Source of the DNA: Ottelia alismoides
Lineage: Eukaryota; Streptophyta; Magnoliopsida; Alismatales; Hydrocharitaceae
Length of the DNA: 64,000 nt
Direction of reading: 5' to 3'
Assembly: GCA_037367405.1 (NCBI GenBank)
Contig: JAZKJV010000150.1
Span: forward strand, 186,001 to 250,000
Shown: positions 1 through 10,660 of the stretch, piece after piece
Position numbering within the stretch: position 1 is the first letter of the stretch
Layout of the letters: each line of letters starts with the position of its first letter
Notes under the pieces: model-generated
Database searches by the model: none
Told to the model about the DNA's origin: nothing
The model's input: only the letters and a program-made list of their open reading frames with translations
Made by a program: the position numbers and the translations under genes

Positions 1-536
1 CGGATCAAAGCCCCCGCCTCATATCCATCGTCCGCTCGCGCCTTAATCTCATCACGCCACGTGGCAGCGCGTGCGCCCTTCGATAGCGCCTTCATCTCTT
101 CATCTGCGCCGTTAGCCCCGCAGGCACCTAGACCACCCGATTGAACACCCGACTCCCATCTCAGCCATCCATCAGTACCGAGCCCTTAGCACACCACGTG
201 GCGCTCGCTACGCCCTCGGATCGCCACGGCCAGATCTTCATCCAGCCGCTCATCTCGCTTCGATCACCACCGTTGGATCACAAGATCCAACGGTGGAGAC
301 TTCGTCTCCTACCTCGGGTGCCCCTCTCTCCCACGATCTCTGCCTTGCGGGAGGGGCACCCCCTTCCTATTCTTGGCAGCGCTCCTTCCACCGTCGCCGA
401 GATCCACAACCTCCACGATGGCCCCCACTCATCCCTTATCCTCGCCAGCTACTCCGTCAGCCACGTCAACCTCCAGCTCTCTCCCACGAACTCCATAAAC
501 CTCGCCCCATCTCCATTCCAGCCGTAACCTTCATCC

Positions 537-544
537 TTTAAATA
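537..544 (+). promoter_or_regulatory. TATA-like core promoter in 5' LTR A
   Basis: TTTAAATA followed by a C-rich tract is the best TATA-like box in the LTR. The corresponding box in LTR B sits before a similar C-rich tract. Transcription of the element probably starts about 30 bases downstream; this is inference, with no transcript data. Confidence 0.5.
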
Positions 545-1642
545 CCCCCTCTCCGGCCACATTCTTCGCCATCCGCCACTCCAGGGAGGTCCCTCGAGCT
601 CCAAGCTTCCTGTTGGTGACAGCAATTGGTCGATTTGTCGAGCGACGACAGAGATCTAACTCCGGCGAGATCCACGGCTACCTCCGCCGTGCCGCAGCCT
701 CCCTCGAGCAGCTGCTAGAGCTCGGGACCTTACCGATCCCTTGAGCGACGACCTGGAGCTCAAAGCTGAGCCCCAATCCCCAGGTAACTCCCTCCATCCA
801 TGCTCCAATCTTCTTCTTCTTTTTCTTGGATTTTCTCCGCTTTTATTCGCCGTCATCAGCCATCTTCGCGCCTCCTAATCACTCCGACGAGCTTCGTGTT
901 GAAGCTCTGATCCTCGCGGGCCTCTCTACACCTTCAGACACTCTACTTCACCAGCCATCGACCTTCAGCTCCGCCACCTGGCCGGAGCTCCGTCACCCAA
1001 CCACCTCCCTTCGCCTCAGGCCTCGCCGATCACTCCACTCTCCTCCACGAACACCTGCACGCTTCGGCTACCTCTTCTAACCCCTGCAGGATCTCATTCC
1101 TTCATTGGCCGGAGCTTCACCGGAGACAACTTCGAGCTTCATCGTCATCCATCTCCAGGCGCCCCCCATGGCTCCTGAAACCATCAGCGCCTCCGCCGCA
1201 TCGTCACGCTCCTGCTGGGATACCTCCGACAACTCGGAGAGCTTCATCGGCATCTGGAGGATCGGGTGGAGCTAGGCGACCTTCACCGGAGCACCGCCCT
1301 CTCCTCCGCAGGTGGCGGAGGACCGTTAGAGAAGAAGAAGCAGCAACCGTTCGATCATCTGATCGAACGGTCCTCGCCTCGCCACGCGTCCCCTCGCCGC
1401 CCTTATCATCGACCGTTAATCACACCTCAGATCGGACGACGCTCCAGCCGCCACGCGTCTTCATCGACATCCCTTGGATCCATCTTGATCCAAGGGCCTT
1501 CAGGCCGCCACGTCTCCTTATCCGAGCCTCGGCCTCCAAGCCTAGGCTCGGGTGACCCGAAGCTGCACCGAGGCTAGTCCGAACCTCCAGAGGACCCGAG
1601 CCTCACTCCGAGCCTCCGACGCCCTCCGAACCTAGGTCGCCC

Positions 1643-1748
1643 CACGTGAGGAGCACGTGCGGCCTGGGTTATTTGCACAGACGCCCCTGAAGCTTTCAGA
1701 AATTGCAAAAAGGTCCCTGTGAAGCAGACACCACGTGAGGAGCACGTG
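1643..1748 (+). promoter_or_regulatory. Two paired G-boxes (CACGTG) in LTR A
   Basis: CACGTG occurs at 1643-1648 and 1654-1659, and again at 1732-1737 and 1743-1748. Both pairs have the same 5-base spacer AGGAG. The arrangement is repeated in the 3' LTR near 14738-14843. CACGTG is the core bound by plant bZIP and bHLH factors. Similar pairs exist in LTRs B and C. Confidence 0.55.
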
Positions 1749-2770
1749 TCTCTTGGAAAAATTGCATATAAGTCCTGCATGCTATCGGTAATTGCATTTT
1801 AGTCCCTGTCAGCATATTTAATTGTTGAAATTTTAATTTCCAGTATTGCATTTACACCCTTGTGTTTGCACGTGTCCCTAGAGTGCATTTTTCCTCATTT
1901 TGAGATTCTAAAAATTGCATGTTGTTGGAAATTTTGTCCTCTATCTATTAGAACACGTGTTTGATTTTTGTTGGCTTGCTTGAATTATTAATAAATTAAA
2001 TGGTTCATTTGTGACATATTTTGCCCAGTGATGTCTTTTGATTTTTAGTTAATTATCTGTGCCTTCAAAAATCACCAAAAATTCACAGTAGCTTAAGGAC
2101 ATCATTTTTAACACTCCATAAAAATTTCATATCATTTGCACGCATAACGAGGTCTAAATAAATAGTTTAGTGATTTTCTTGAATTAATTTTAATTAATTC
2201 ATTTCACAGTAAATTTAAGTTCTGTTAATTTTCCTAGGTCCCTGATCATTAGACTCTCCTAGGATAATTTTAGTTCTTGGAAAAATTGTGATTTGATATT
2301 TATTAAAAATTAAACACTGAAAATCACCCTGTCTGTTTATTTAATTTACAGAAAAATTATTTTGAGTCGAAAAATTCCAAAAACATTAGTGTAGGTCATT
2401 TTCATCATACATAATCGTCTGGCCAATTTTGATTATTTTTGGACTTCGTTTGATACATCAATTAAATTTAAAGTTAAATTGGCTAAGATTTGTCTGCATA
2501 TGTCTGCATAAGAAATAAAAAGACCAAAAAAAATTGACCCTCGAACATCAACACTTGAAAATTGCTGTGATCCACCTAAGGAGACAGTTGCCTCCCTGAG
2601 ATCGACCTTGGACTCCACCAAGTAAAAAAATATCACCGCTTAAAATTGACCAAAATCTGTCTTAAGTGGTTTTTGATTAATCTCTCGTATCCGACTGCAA
2701 CGAACACTTAACATTAATTTGGAACTTTAATGTGCCCGAATTAAGTAAGGGTGCGGGAGGCTTATCAAAA

Positions 2771-2788
2771 TGGCGCCGTTGCCGGGGA
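2771..2788 (+). other. Primer binding site, tRNA-Asp type
   Basis: TGGCGCCGTTGCCGGGGA lies three bases after the 5' LTR end. It is complementary to the 3' end of plant tRNA-Asp, the usual minus-strand primer of Athila-like elements. The same 18 bases occur on the minus strand at 16404-16421 in element B. Confidence 0.93.
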
Positions 2789-4159
2789 GGCACGGCTTAG
2801 GTTAATTGTAGCATATTTTTGAAGTGTTTGATTTCTAATCCCCGGGTAGTCTGAACCCCGGTTTTTCTTGTAATTATTTCTCTTATTTGTTTTCTTTTTG
2901 CATTATTTTTGTGTCACTCTCTGACCTCTATTTCATTTTTTGTGCGAGGACCGCGAGGAGTCGGCGACGCTTCAAGGACTTAGCATTTAAAGTGTGTTGA
3001 GAGAAAGAGAGGCATTGTACTTTTTATTTTATTTTTCTTTTGCATTATTTCCAGCGGTTCCCGTTTGGGAGCTCGCGCGTGTAAATATAGTGGAAACCGT
3101 GTCCCGTGTGCTGTGTGGGTAATTGGTAATTTAGCTTGCACTAGCGGCTCCTCGAGCCAATCTAGGACTTGTTTGTGCTCGTAATCAATAGGACCACACA
3201 ACACACATAAAAGACGCACCTAGACCGCAGGACTTGGTTCAAATTAAACCGTTCTTCACGCTAATAGAACTGCCTGTCTAGGAGCGGCTTTCATCGCCTG
3301 CATTTGCATGTAGAATAAAGTTTTCAATTCTGTATTGCATCCTGCATCAACAAGCGAAGGGATCACTGTAAGTACTCTTTACTTAGCATACGCATCATTG
3401 ATTTCAACTTGCATCGGCTTTTCTCGATTTCCCCCTCTGATTTTTCTCACTTAAATTAAAAAGGAAATTGGGACTGTACGATAGGCGTGCTTTGTGGTGA
3501 TTAATTACAGTGATAACCTAACTTTAAAACCGGGACTGCTAACAGTATTGACCAATAAAAGAGAATAAAAACTGAAAATTGTTTGCGGGAGACTAATCCC
3601 CGACCTTGTTTTCAGGCTGAGTGAGGTTACCTGAGTGTGTGTGAACACCCTAAGGTAGAGCCCAAATCCCCGTCTTCCATATCACGTTCTAACTGATCCT
3701 AGCAAATATCACGAGCCGGATATTTTCAGATTCTTTGACTAGTACCAAGTAGCCTCCGCCTGTCTCAGGTAGATAGGGGCGAAATTGTGGTACTTCGCGA
3801 CAAGCTGCCAGTAACCCCCCGGGGTGAAGTTCCGGCCTTGTCAGCCTCCGCCTGCTTGCAGGTAGATAGGGGCATGGTCACTAAATCCATCGGCTTGGGA
3901 TAGGAGCGAAGAAAGGAAGGAGCGGCGGTATCTTAGACGACAGGATAAACAGGGAAGACGCATCCGGCTTTGAGCCGACTTCCCTCTAGGCTGCGTAATC
4001 CTTGCTAGATTTGCTTGAAAATCACACTTAAAAACTACAAGATAAATTGGACTCAACTTTGAGTCCTTCACTGTGTTGAGTGTGAATCCTGGGTCTTGGA
4101 TTGATCTTGTGCTTGCTTCAGGTAGGAGTTAGATCCTATCTTCTTCTAGCTTCACCAAG
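2789..4159 (+). other. Untranslated leader of element A
   Basis: This is 1.37 kb between PBS and gag with no long ORF. It contains an imperfect direct repeat of about 30 bases (3751-3780 and 3843-3873, both starting AGCCTCCGCC and ending AGATAGGGGC). Long leaders that carry packaging and dimerisation signals are usual in this lineage. No specific signal can be assigned here. Confidence 0.7.
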
Positions 4160-5728
4160 ATGAGTGACTGGGGAGATCTCGACGCACAGTTCACTGATCT
4201 CTCTATGAGTCCCCCAAGTAACTCGTCTTTCTCGGTCCAAGCGCACCTTGGACCACCCAGGACTCATGACCCTCTTGAGTCCTGGTTCCCTCCTGCTCAG
4301 GGTGGTTACTCTCAAACCAACCCTTTTATCTCCTCTGAGATTACCGAGGAAGACCATTGCCTCGGTAATCCCTTCCTTGATTCACCCTCTAACACCGACC
4401 TTATTTTCCAATCCCCAGAACTAGAGGGAGAAATGCCGCCAAGGATGCCGCCCGATGAGGACCAGATGAGACAGATTCTTAGACGCCTTGCTGAAGCCGA
4501 ACAGAAAAATGCTGATCTCACTGCACGAATGGGGCAGATAATAGTAGCTGAAGGGATCGACCGACCAATGGTCGATACCTACAACCCGGCGGAGAACGAG
4601 ATCCAAAATTGGCTAGCACCTGCAGTTCCCGACCAGGCATTCGAGCTGAAGCCCCACTTCCTTAGCCTGCTGCCGAAGTTTAACGGAAACCTCAATGAAG
4701 AGCCTTACACTTTCCTCCGTGACTTCGAACTAGTCTGCAACAATCTTAGCCATCCCAATGTTGGCCAAGATTATATCCGGCTGAAGGCCACCCCGTTTGC
4801 CTTAGGAGATAAGGCTGCACATTGGCTGAAAAACCTAGGGGTGGTATGTACTACCTGGATGCAGTTCAAGGACCTCTTCTTGAAGAAGTTCTACCCACTC
4901 AGTAGAACCAATCAGATGCGAACAAAGATTGCCAGCTTCGCCCAAGGACCCTGCGAACCGTTCCACGAGGCTTGGGACAGGTTCAATGACTTAGTACAGA
5001 AATGCCCATGCCACGGCATTTCTAAGGCGATCCTAGTCCAAACCTTGTTCTGCGGTCTAACCCCAGAGATGCAGGGGTTAGTCAGTGTCGCCTGTGAAGG
5101 AAGCTATCTGAACAAGAACGAACACGCCGTGTGGAAAATCCTAGAGCAGATGGCAGAAACCGGCAGGTCACAGGCCACAAGGGCCTATCAGTTGTCTCCC
5201 TTGATTCTATCCAATGAGACAACTAGAAGGACTGTTGCAGATCTGACTGAGGACCTCATCCCCAGCATGGGGATGATTGCAGACAAGCTTACCATGGTCG
5301 AGCAGATCCACAAGAGAGTCGCGGAGATGGAGTCTCTTTCGAGCCTTCCCAAGAAGGTGGAGGAACTCTCTGAAAAGGTAGCCAAGATTAAGCTACCTAC
5401 CCCTTCTGCACCACCTGTACCTGTACATCGAGTCCATCTTGTACAGGAACAGACACCGGGGTCTCAGAGCAGCTGGGATCAGACTTACACCCAGCAGAAC
5501 CATCATGCACCCCCACCAGTGGAGACAGAGTACGAGGAGCCTCCGCCCGTTTACGAGATCAACGGGCTCTGGTATAGCCGTGACCCACTAGTCCGGCAAA
5601 TCGAGATGGGGAAGGATCAGGCACACCGCCCAACCCCAGTCTACCAGGAGACCAGGCCCGTCACAATCCCGCGATACCAGTCCAGGCCAGAACAGGGGTA
5701 CCAGCCGCAACAGCGCACCTACCAGTAG
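4160..5728 (+). CDS. gag: Gag polyprotein of element A, ended by an in-frame TAG
   Basis: 522 codons. Gag forms the cytoplasmic virus-like particle in which reverse transcription occurs. Residues 1-100 are acidic and Ser/Pro-rich. Residues about 165-335 form a retrotransposon gag domain (Retrotrans_gag type) with the typical core LPKFNG, AAHWL and FLKKFYP. Residues about 370-400 look coiled-coil, and the tail is rich in Pro, Gln and Tyr. No CCHC zinc knuckle is present, as is common in Athila. The start is the first ATG of the frame after the leader, and the sequence from there resembles gag. The frame stops at TAG 5726-5728 within a Gln/Pro-rich stretch. The same frame then stays open to about 5948, so the stop may be a mutation of a longer gag-pol frame. 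Confidence 0.88.
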   Translation: MSDWGDLDAQFTDLSMSPPSNSSFSVQAHLGPPRTHDPLESWFPPAQGGYSQTNPFISSEITEEDHCLGNPFLDSPSNTDLIFQSPELEGEMPPRMPPDEDQMRQILRRLAEAEQKNADLTARMGQIIVAEGIDRPMVDTYNPAENEIQNWLAPAVPDQAFELKPHFLSLLPKFNGNLNEEPYTFLRDFELVCNNLSHPNVGQDYIRLKATPFALGDKAAHWLKNLGVVCTTWMQFKDLFLKKFYPLSRTNQMRTKIASFAQGPCEPFHEAWDRFNDLVQKCPCHGISKAILVQTLFCGLTPEMQGLVSVACEGSYLNKNEHAVWKILEQMAETGRSQATRAYQLSPLILSNETTRRTVADLTEDLIPSMGMIADKLTMVEQIHKRVAEMESLSSLPKKVEELSEKVAKIKLPTPSAPPVPVHRVHLVQEQTPGSQSSWDQTYTQQNHHAPPPVETEYEEPPPVYEINGLWYSRDPLVRQIEMGKDQAHRPTPVYQETRPVTIPRYQSRPEQGYQPQQRTYQ

Positions 5729-5879
5729 GGGCCAGCACCGCCCCATCAGCAGCAGTATCGGCACGGCCAGCAGGGCCAGTTCAGGACCGCATCCACTCAG
5801 CAGCCAGCCCAGCCCACCGAATTGGAGTCCCTCACCTTGGCGATCCAGACCCTGTCTGATAGGGTACAACAGATGCAAA
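5729..5879 (+). other. Gag-pol junction: open continuation of the gag frame
   Basis: After the TAG the gag frame continues with a Gln-rich segment and a short heptad-like stretch (SDRVQQMQ). The pol frame takes over near 5880 and is +1 relative to gag. The two frames overlap until the next gag-frame stop near 5948. A stop plus a frame change within 220 bases fits either decay or unusual recoding. Decay is more likely, because most elements of this lineage use one frame. Confidence 0.6.
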
Positions 5880-8800
5880 ATGACTATCCTGGACATGAGA
5901 ACCGACATCAATCGGGTCTCTCGTGCTCAGGACCAACAAATGGCGCCTAGGACTCCAATTCCCGCACAGGTTCAGGCCAACCCAAACAGCATTCAGCAGG
6001 GCCAGAACCGACCCCGAGATCAGGTATACTATTCAGATAATTATCTATCTGAACATGAGATCCTTTCGTATGATAATGTTAACCATATGTCCCTCAGGAG
6101 CGGAAGGACCGTGACCATACCTGATCGGGCACGGGCGCAAAAAGAAGGAACCTCCGAAACTCTACCTGAGGAGAATTCGGAGGAAGAAGAGGAGGAGCAT
6201 CACCACCGTCACCGCCAGCAGAAGAAGAGGACATCTGAGTCCTCGAAGCACCAGCCCCGCAGTCATCCAGAGTCTGACGACACCGATGAGCCCGCACCTC
6301 CATCTGAGGAGGACCAGCCAGAAGAAGCGGAAGAAGCATCACCGGTTTCGCCGAAGCATTTTCCTTTTTGTCAGAGTCAGAGTCAGAGTCTGTATAAAAG
6401 TCCGAGTCAGAGTCCTGTTCAGAACTCAGTTTCAGCAGCTAATGAAGATATTTCAGTTCCAGAACCTGAGTTAATAATCCCTTTCCCCCAAGCTCTCAAG
6501 GGTGGGAAGAAGAAAAACAAAAAAGTCCAAAAAGATGACCCTGAGATGGTTGAGTTTTGTAACAAACACATCAAGGTCACAATCCCCTTTGACAAGTTCG
6601 TGGAAATGACTCCTGCATTCCAAAAATACCTTAAGGTGAGATGCACACCTACTAGGGTTAGCAGGAAGACCAAAAGCCGTGTTGAGAAACACGTCCTATC
6701 AGTAGCCACGACTTGTGCAATAAAGAACTCGTTTCCTCGGAAACGAAGAGACATGGGTGCACACTATGTAGTGAGTCATGTTGATGACATCGCGTTTGCA
6801 CGCACTCTCCTGGACAATGGTTCCTCGATCAATTTGATGCCCACAACCCTCTATGAGCGGCTCAATCTCGGACCTCTTAGGAAATCTAGAGCAATTCTTC
6901 AGTTTGCAGACAAATCCACTAAGAGGTCCCAAGGAGAGTTAAGGAACATTGTGATCAAAGTCGAGGGGCAAGAATACATGGTGGACTTCACTGTCCTCGA
7001 TATGGAAACCCCTCGTAATTGGAGAGATTCCCAGATCATTTTGGGTAGGCCCTTCCTCAGAACAGCAGGGGCCTTATTCGATTATAAGAATGGGAAAATT
7101 CAGTTCCAAACTCCAGGCGGAGATGAGGAACTTGAGATGAAGCAAATAAGATGGCAGAGACCGGACTCCGAATCCAGCACAGAATACTCTTCTCTCGAAA
7201 CAGACTGGGAGCATGTAGACTTAGTTGGGCCATGGAGACAGAACCCAGCCAGCACCGATATGTCCATCTCCTTTGAAGATGATCCAGTGCATGAGTCAGT
7301 CTGCGAGATCCTCAGGAACGAGTACAGCTCTGAGCCTGCATCGCCCCACATCTTCGATGACATAGAGGCCCAGGTGGGCCTGTCAGTCCTTACATCCTTA
7401 GGACAATCGGAAGATGAGGATGACGAGTCGGACGAGGCGTTTGCCGATTGCATGGAGACCTTTGACGATCCGACTCCAGAACCAAGCTTGGTGGCAGCCA
7501 CTACAGAACAGGATCCAGCCACTTCCAACACCGAACCAGATCAGATTGAGCCAGACTTCTTAGACGATCATACCATCCCTGAGCTCAAACCTTTACCCAC
7601 AACCCTGAAGTATGCCTTCCTTGCGGGCCAAGACAAGAAATTTCCGGTCATTATCAGTTCGCAATTGACCGAGGAGCAGGAATCTCGCTTGCTAGAGATC
7701 CTGGAGAAGAACCGCAAGGCAATAGGCTGGAGCATTTCCGATCTCCACGGGATAAATCCCGCTCTGTGTTCGCACCATATATATTTGGAGAACGAAGCCA
7801 AACCCTCTCGTGAATTCCAACGTCGGTTGAATCCAAATCTACGAGAGGTCGTGAAGAAAGAGATAGAAAAATGGTGCGACGCGGGTTTCATTTACCCAAT
7901 CTCCGACTCTAAGTGGGTGGCCCCAATCCATGTTGTCCCGAAAAAGTCGGGAATTCAGACGACCACCAACGAGGATGGAGAGGAGATCGTGACAAGAGTA
8001 CCCACGTCGTGGCGCGTCTGTGTGGATTACAGACGCCTGAATGCTGCGACGAAGAAGGATCATTTCCCCCTACCGTTCATTGATCAGATCCTAGAAAGAT
8101 TAGCGGGGAAAGAATTCTTCTGCTTCCTTGATGGGTTCTCGGGCTACAATCAAGTAGCCATAGCTCCAGAGGACCAGGAAAAGACCACGTTCACATGCCC
8201 CTTTGGTACCTATGCTTTCAGGCGCATGCCTTTTGGGCTATGCAATGCTCCAGGTACTTTTCAAAGGTGCATGATTGCTGTATTCGCCGAAATGGTCGGC
8301 GAATTCCTGGAAGTCTTCATGGATGACTTCTCGGTCCACGGCGACTCTTTTGATTCCTGTCTTAGGAATCTGGACCGAGTCCTCAAAAGATGTTTTGAGG
8401 TCAATCTGGTGCTCTCCTGGGAGAAAAGTCACTTCATGGTGACGGAGGGCATAGTGTTGGGGCATGTCATCTCCAAGAGAGGAATGGAGGTTGACCCTAC
8501 CAAGGTGGACGTGATCAGACGACTCCAGCCACCAACCAACGTACGGCAGTTGCGGTCGTTCCTCGGGCATGTCGGATTTTATCGAAGATTTATCAAAGAT
8601 TTCTCTAAGATTGCCCGACCGCTAACTGAGCTTTTAGGCAAAGACGCGGAGTTTATTGTCGATCACAAGTGTCTTGAGGCCTTTAAGCTGTTACAAGGAA
8701 TGATCATGGACGCACCCATCTTACAAGCCCCAGATTGGTCTCTCCCTTTTGAGATCATGACGGATGCCTCAGATTATGCTGTTGGGGCCGTATTGGGACA

Positions 8801-10529
8801 AAGAAGAGATGGCGTCCCGTTTGCAATTCACTACGCAAGCAAAGTGCTTGATTCGGCTCAGCGTAACTATACAGTTACCGAAAAGGAAATGCTTGCGGTA
8901 GTGTTTGCCTTGGACAAATTCAGATCTCATTTAATCGGATCCAAGGTAACTGTGTTCACAGACCATACGGCACTACGATACTTGATGGAGAAGAAGGACG
9001 CGAAGGCGCGTCTTCTTCGTTGGATTTTACTTCTCCAGGAGTTTTATTTGGACATCCGTGATAAACCTAGAAAGAAGAACGTAGTAGCCGACCATCTCTC
9101 TCGTCTCGAAAATCTTAATACTTCTGAGGTTTCCCCAATTCGAGACACCTTCCCCGACGAGTCGATTTTTGTTATCGACTCACTCCCATGGTACGCCAAT
9201 ATCGTGAACTATCTTGTCTCCAAGAAAGTTCCCGAGGATTGGCCCAAGAGCCAAATCGACCGACTGAAATCGGACGCTAGACACTACCATTGGGAGGATC
9301 CGATCCTTTTCTTTGAAGGACCGGATTGTGTCTGGAGGCGTTGTATTCCTCAGGAGGAATACCAGAGTGTCCTTTCTTTATGCCATAGCTTAGAGGCAGG
9401 AGGACACCACTCCGGGAAGAGGACCGCATGGAAGGTACTTCAGTGTGGTTTTTACTGGCCGACTCTGTTTCGCGATGCCACCGCCTTCGCGAAGTCGTGC
9501 CCAGTTTGCCAGAGAATGGGAGGAACCGTTGGTTCCAAGGATGAGATGCCAATGCAGCCGGTCATCATTTGTGATGTCTTTGACGCCTGGGGCATCGATT
9601 TCATGGGCCCATTTCCTGTCAGCCACGGATTCGAATACATCCTTCTTGCGGTTGACTATCTGTCCAGATGGGTGGAGGCTATCCCGACCCGAGCCGCAGA
9701 CAGCAGGACTGTCTGTAAATTTATCAGAGAGCACATAATCTCTAGGTTCGGGATCCCCAAAATGATGATATCAGACGGGGGTAGCCACTTTGTGAATCGG
9801 GAGGTGAAGAAACTCCTGAAGGACTACGGCATCGAACACCGTGTCGCAAGTCCTTACCACCCACAAACCAATGGTATGGCTGAGGTGTCGAATAGGGAAG
9901 TGAAAACCATATTGCAAAAGCTTGTCCGCCCAGACAGGAAGGACTGGTCTCAGATCTTGGATCAAGTCCTCTGGGCGTATAGGACGGCTTACAAGACACC
10001 GTTAGGCACCTCCCCATTCCGAATGGTATTCGGAAAGCCGTGCCATTTGCCCGCAGAGTTAGTGCACAAATCAGAATGGGCAATAAAAAAGGTCAACTGG
10101 AACACACACCTAGGCCGGAAACAAAGAGACATGGATCTGAATGAGCTTGTGGAAGTCAGAAACCGAGCATACGACAACAGTGTGGTGTACAAGGACAAAG
10201 TAAAGCGTTGGCATGATAGATATATCAGACGAAAGACCTTTGTTCCTGGACAGAAGGTATGGTTGTTCAATGCTAGGCTGAAGATTTTCCAAGGTAAGTT
10301 GAAGTCTAATTGGACGGGACCATTTGTTGTCCGTACGGTGCATGATAGTGGATGTGTCGAGATCTCAGATCTCGCAGATGACGCACCGACATTCCTAGTG
10401 AATGGACAGCTGTTGAAACACTTCGTCGAATCCAATGAGAAGTTAGTCCATGTCGAGGAGATTGTATTCATGCGCGAGACAGATACAACAGATTCACATC
10501 AAGCCGCGTATGAGACCTTGCAGCAGTGA
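5880..10529 (+). CDS. pol: Pol polyprotein of element A: protease, reverse transcriptase, RNase H, integrase
   Basis: 1549 codons without interruption. Residues about 60-200 are a low-complexity charged linker (Glu/His-rich, then Ser-Gln repeats). The aspartic protease has DNGSS at 312-316 and ILGRPF downstream. The reverse transcriptase contains the LDGFSGYNQ and MPFGLCNAP motifs and the catalytic FMDD at 813-816. RNase H shows TDAS, the EKEM glutamate, TDHTAL and ADHLSR. Integrase has an HHCC zinc finger (GGHHSG ... CPVCQ) and the catalytic triad D1240, D1299, E1335, with 35 residues between the last two. A GPF-type C-terminal module (WTGPFVV) follows; there is no chromodomain. The annotated ATG at 5880 is the first in this frame, but the native product is probably a gag-pol fusion. 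All catalytic motifs look intact, so the enzymes could be functional. Confidence 0.93.
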   Translation: MTILDMRTDINRVSRAQDQQMAPRTPIPAQVQANPNSIQQGQNRPRDQVYYSDNYLSEHEILSYDNVNHMSLRSGRTVTIPDRARAQKEGTSETLPEENSEEEEEEHHHRHRQQKKRTSESSKHQPRSHPESDDTDEPAPPSEEDQPEEAEEASPVSPKHFPFCQSQSQSLYKSPSQSPVQNSVSAANEDISVPEPELIIPFPQALKGGKKKNKKVQKDDPEMVEFCNKHIKVTIPFDKFVEMTPAFQKYLKVRCTPTRVSRKTKSRVEKHVLSVATTCAIKNSFPRKRRDMGAHYVVSHVDDIAFARTLLDNGSSINLMPTTLYERLNLGPLRKSRAILQFADKSTKRSQGELRNIVIKVEGQEYMVDFTVLDMETPRNWRDSQIILGRPFLRTAGALFDYKNGKIQFQTPGGDEELEMKQIRWQRPDSESSTEYSSLETDWEHVDLVGPWRQNPASTDMSISFEDDPVHESVCEILRNEYSSEPASPHIFDDIEAQVGLSVLTSLGQSEDEDDESDEAFADCMETFDDPTPEPSLVAATTEQDPATSNTEPDQIEPDFLDDHTIPELKPLPTTLKYAFLAGQDKKFPVIISSQLTEEQESRLLEILEKNRKAIGWSISDLHGINPALCSHHIYLENEAKPSREFQRRLNPNLREVVKKEIEKWCDAGFIYPISDSKWVAPIHVVPKKSGIQTTTNEDGEEIVTRVPTSWRVCVDYRRLNAATKKDHFPLPFIDQILERLAGKEFFCFLDGFSGYNQVAIAPEDQEKTTFTCPFGTYAFRRMPFGLCNAPGTFQRCMIAVFAEMVGEFLEVFMDDFSVHGDSFDSCLRNLDRVLKRCFEVNLVLSWEKSHFMVTEGIVLGHVISKRGMEVDPTKVDVIRRLQPPTNVRQLRSFLGHVGFYRRFIKDFSKIARPLTELLGKDAEFIVDHKCLEAFKLLQGMIMDAPILQAPDWSLPFEIMTDASDYAVGAVLGQRRDGVPFAIHYASKVLDSAQRNYTVTEKEMLAVVFALDKFRSHLIGSKVTVFTDHTALRYLMEKKDAKARLLRWILLLQEFYLDIRDKPRKKNVVADHLSRLENLNTSEVSPIRDTFPDESIFVIDSLPWYANIVNYLVSKKVPEDWPKSQIDRLKSDARHYHWEDPILFFEGPDCVWRRCIPQEEYQSVLSLCHSLEAGGHHSGKRTAWKVLQCGFYWPTLFRDATAFAKSCPVCQRMGGTVGSKDEMPMQPVIICDVFDAWGIDFMGPFPVSHGFEYILLAVDYLSRWVEAIPTRAADSRTVCKFIREHIISRFGIPKMMISDGGSHFVNREVKKLLKDYGIEHRVASPYHPQTNGMAEVSNREVKTILQKLVRPDRKDWSQILDQVLWAYRTAYKTPLGTSPFRMVFGKPCHLPAELVHKSEWAIKKVNWNTHLGRKQRDMDLNELVEVRNRAYDNSVVYKDKVKRWHDRYIRRKTFVPGQKVWLFNARLKIFQGKLKSNWTGPFVVRTVHDSGCVEISDLADDAPTFLVNGQLLKHFVESNEKLVHVEEIVFMRETDTTDSHQAAYETLQQ

Positions 10530-10660
10530 ATTCCAGCCATCCGCAGCATCTCGAAAGATTCAAACCGACTCATCTGTATATATCATCATTCTTGTACAAC
10601 CTACCCTTTCTCCCGTGACTTTAGTAACCCATCTCCGCCTCATCAGATCACTATCTTGGA
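10530..10660 (+). other. Short spacer after pol
   Basis: Pyrimidine-rich sequence between the pol stop and the first hairpin. No coding or structural feature is seen. Confidence 0.6.

Larger units (their letters stand above)
1..2767 (+). repeat. 5' LTR of element A (truncated by window start)
   Basis: Bases 1-2767 match 13096-15863 almost exactly, with one extra A in the 3' copy. The LTR ends in CTTATCA and is followed by AAA and the PBS. By eye there are about 18 substitutions and one indel between the copies. The first 1.7 kb is GC-rich and holds several long open frames (for example 141-527 and 1266-1577). These recur in the 3' LTR, overlap each other on both strands and look non-coding. 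Confidence 0.95.

Noticed and set aside
141..1577. Long ORFs in the GC-rich half of LTR A (also at 13236-14672)
   Set aside because: They overlap on both strands, recur only because the LTR is repeated, lack any domain signature and cross the presumed promoter.
2771..2788. tRNA-Asp gene
   Set aside because: Only the 18 bases complementary to the tRNA 3' end are present, next to an LTR; it is a primer site.
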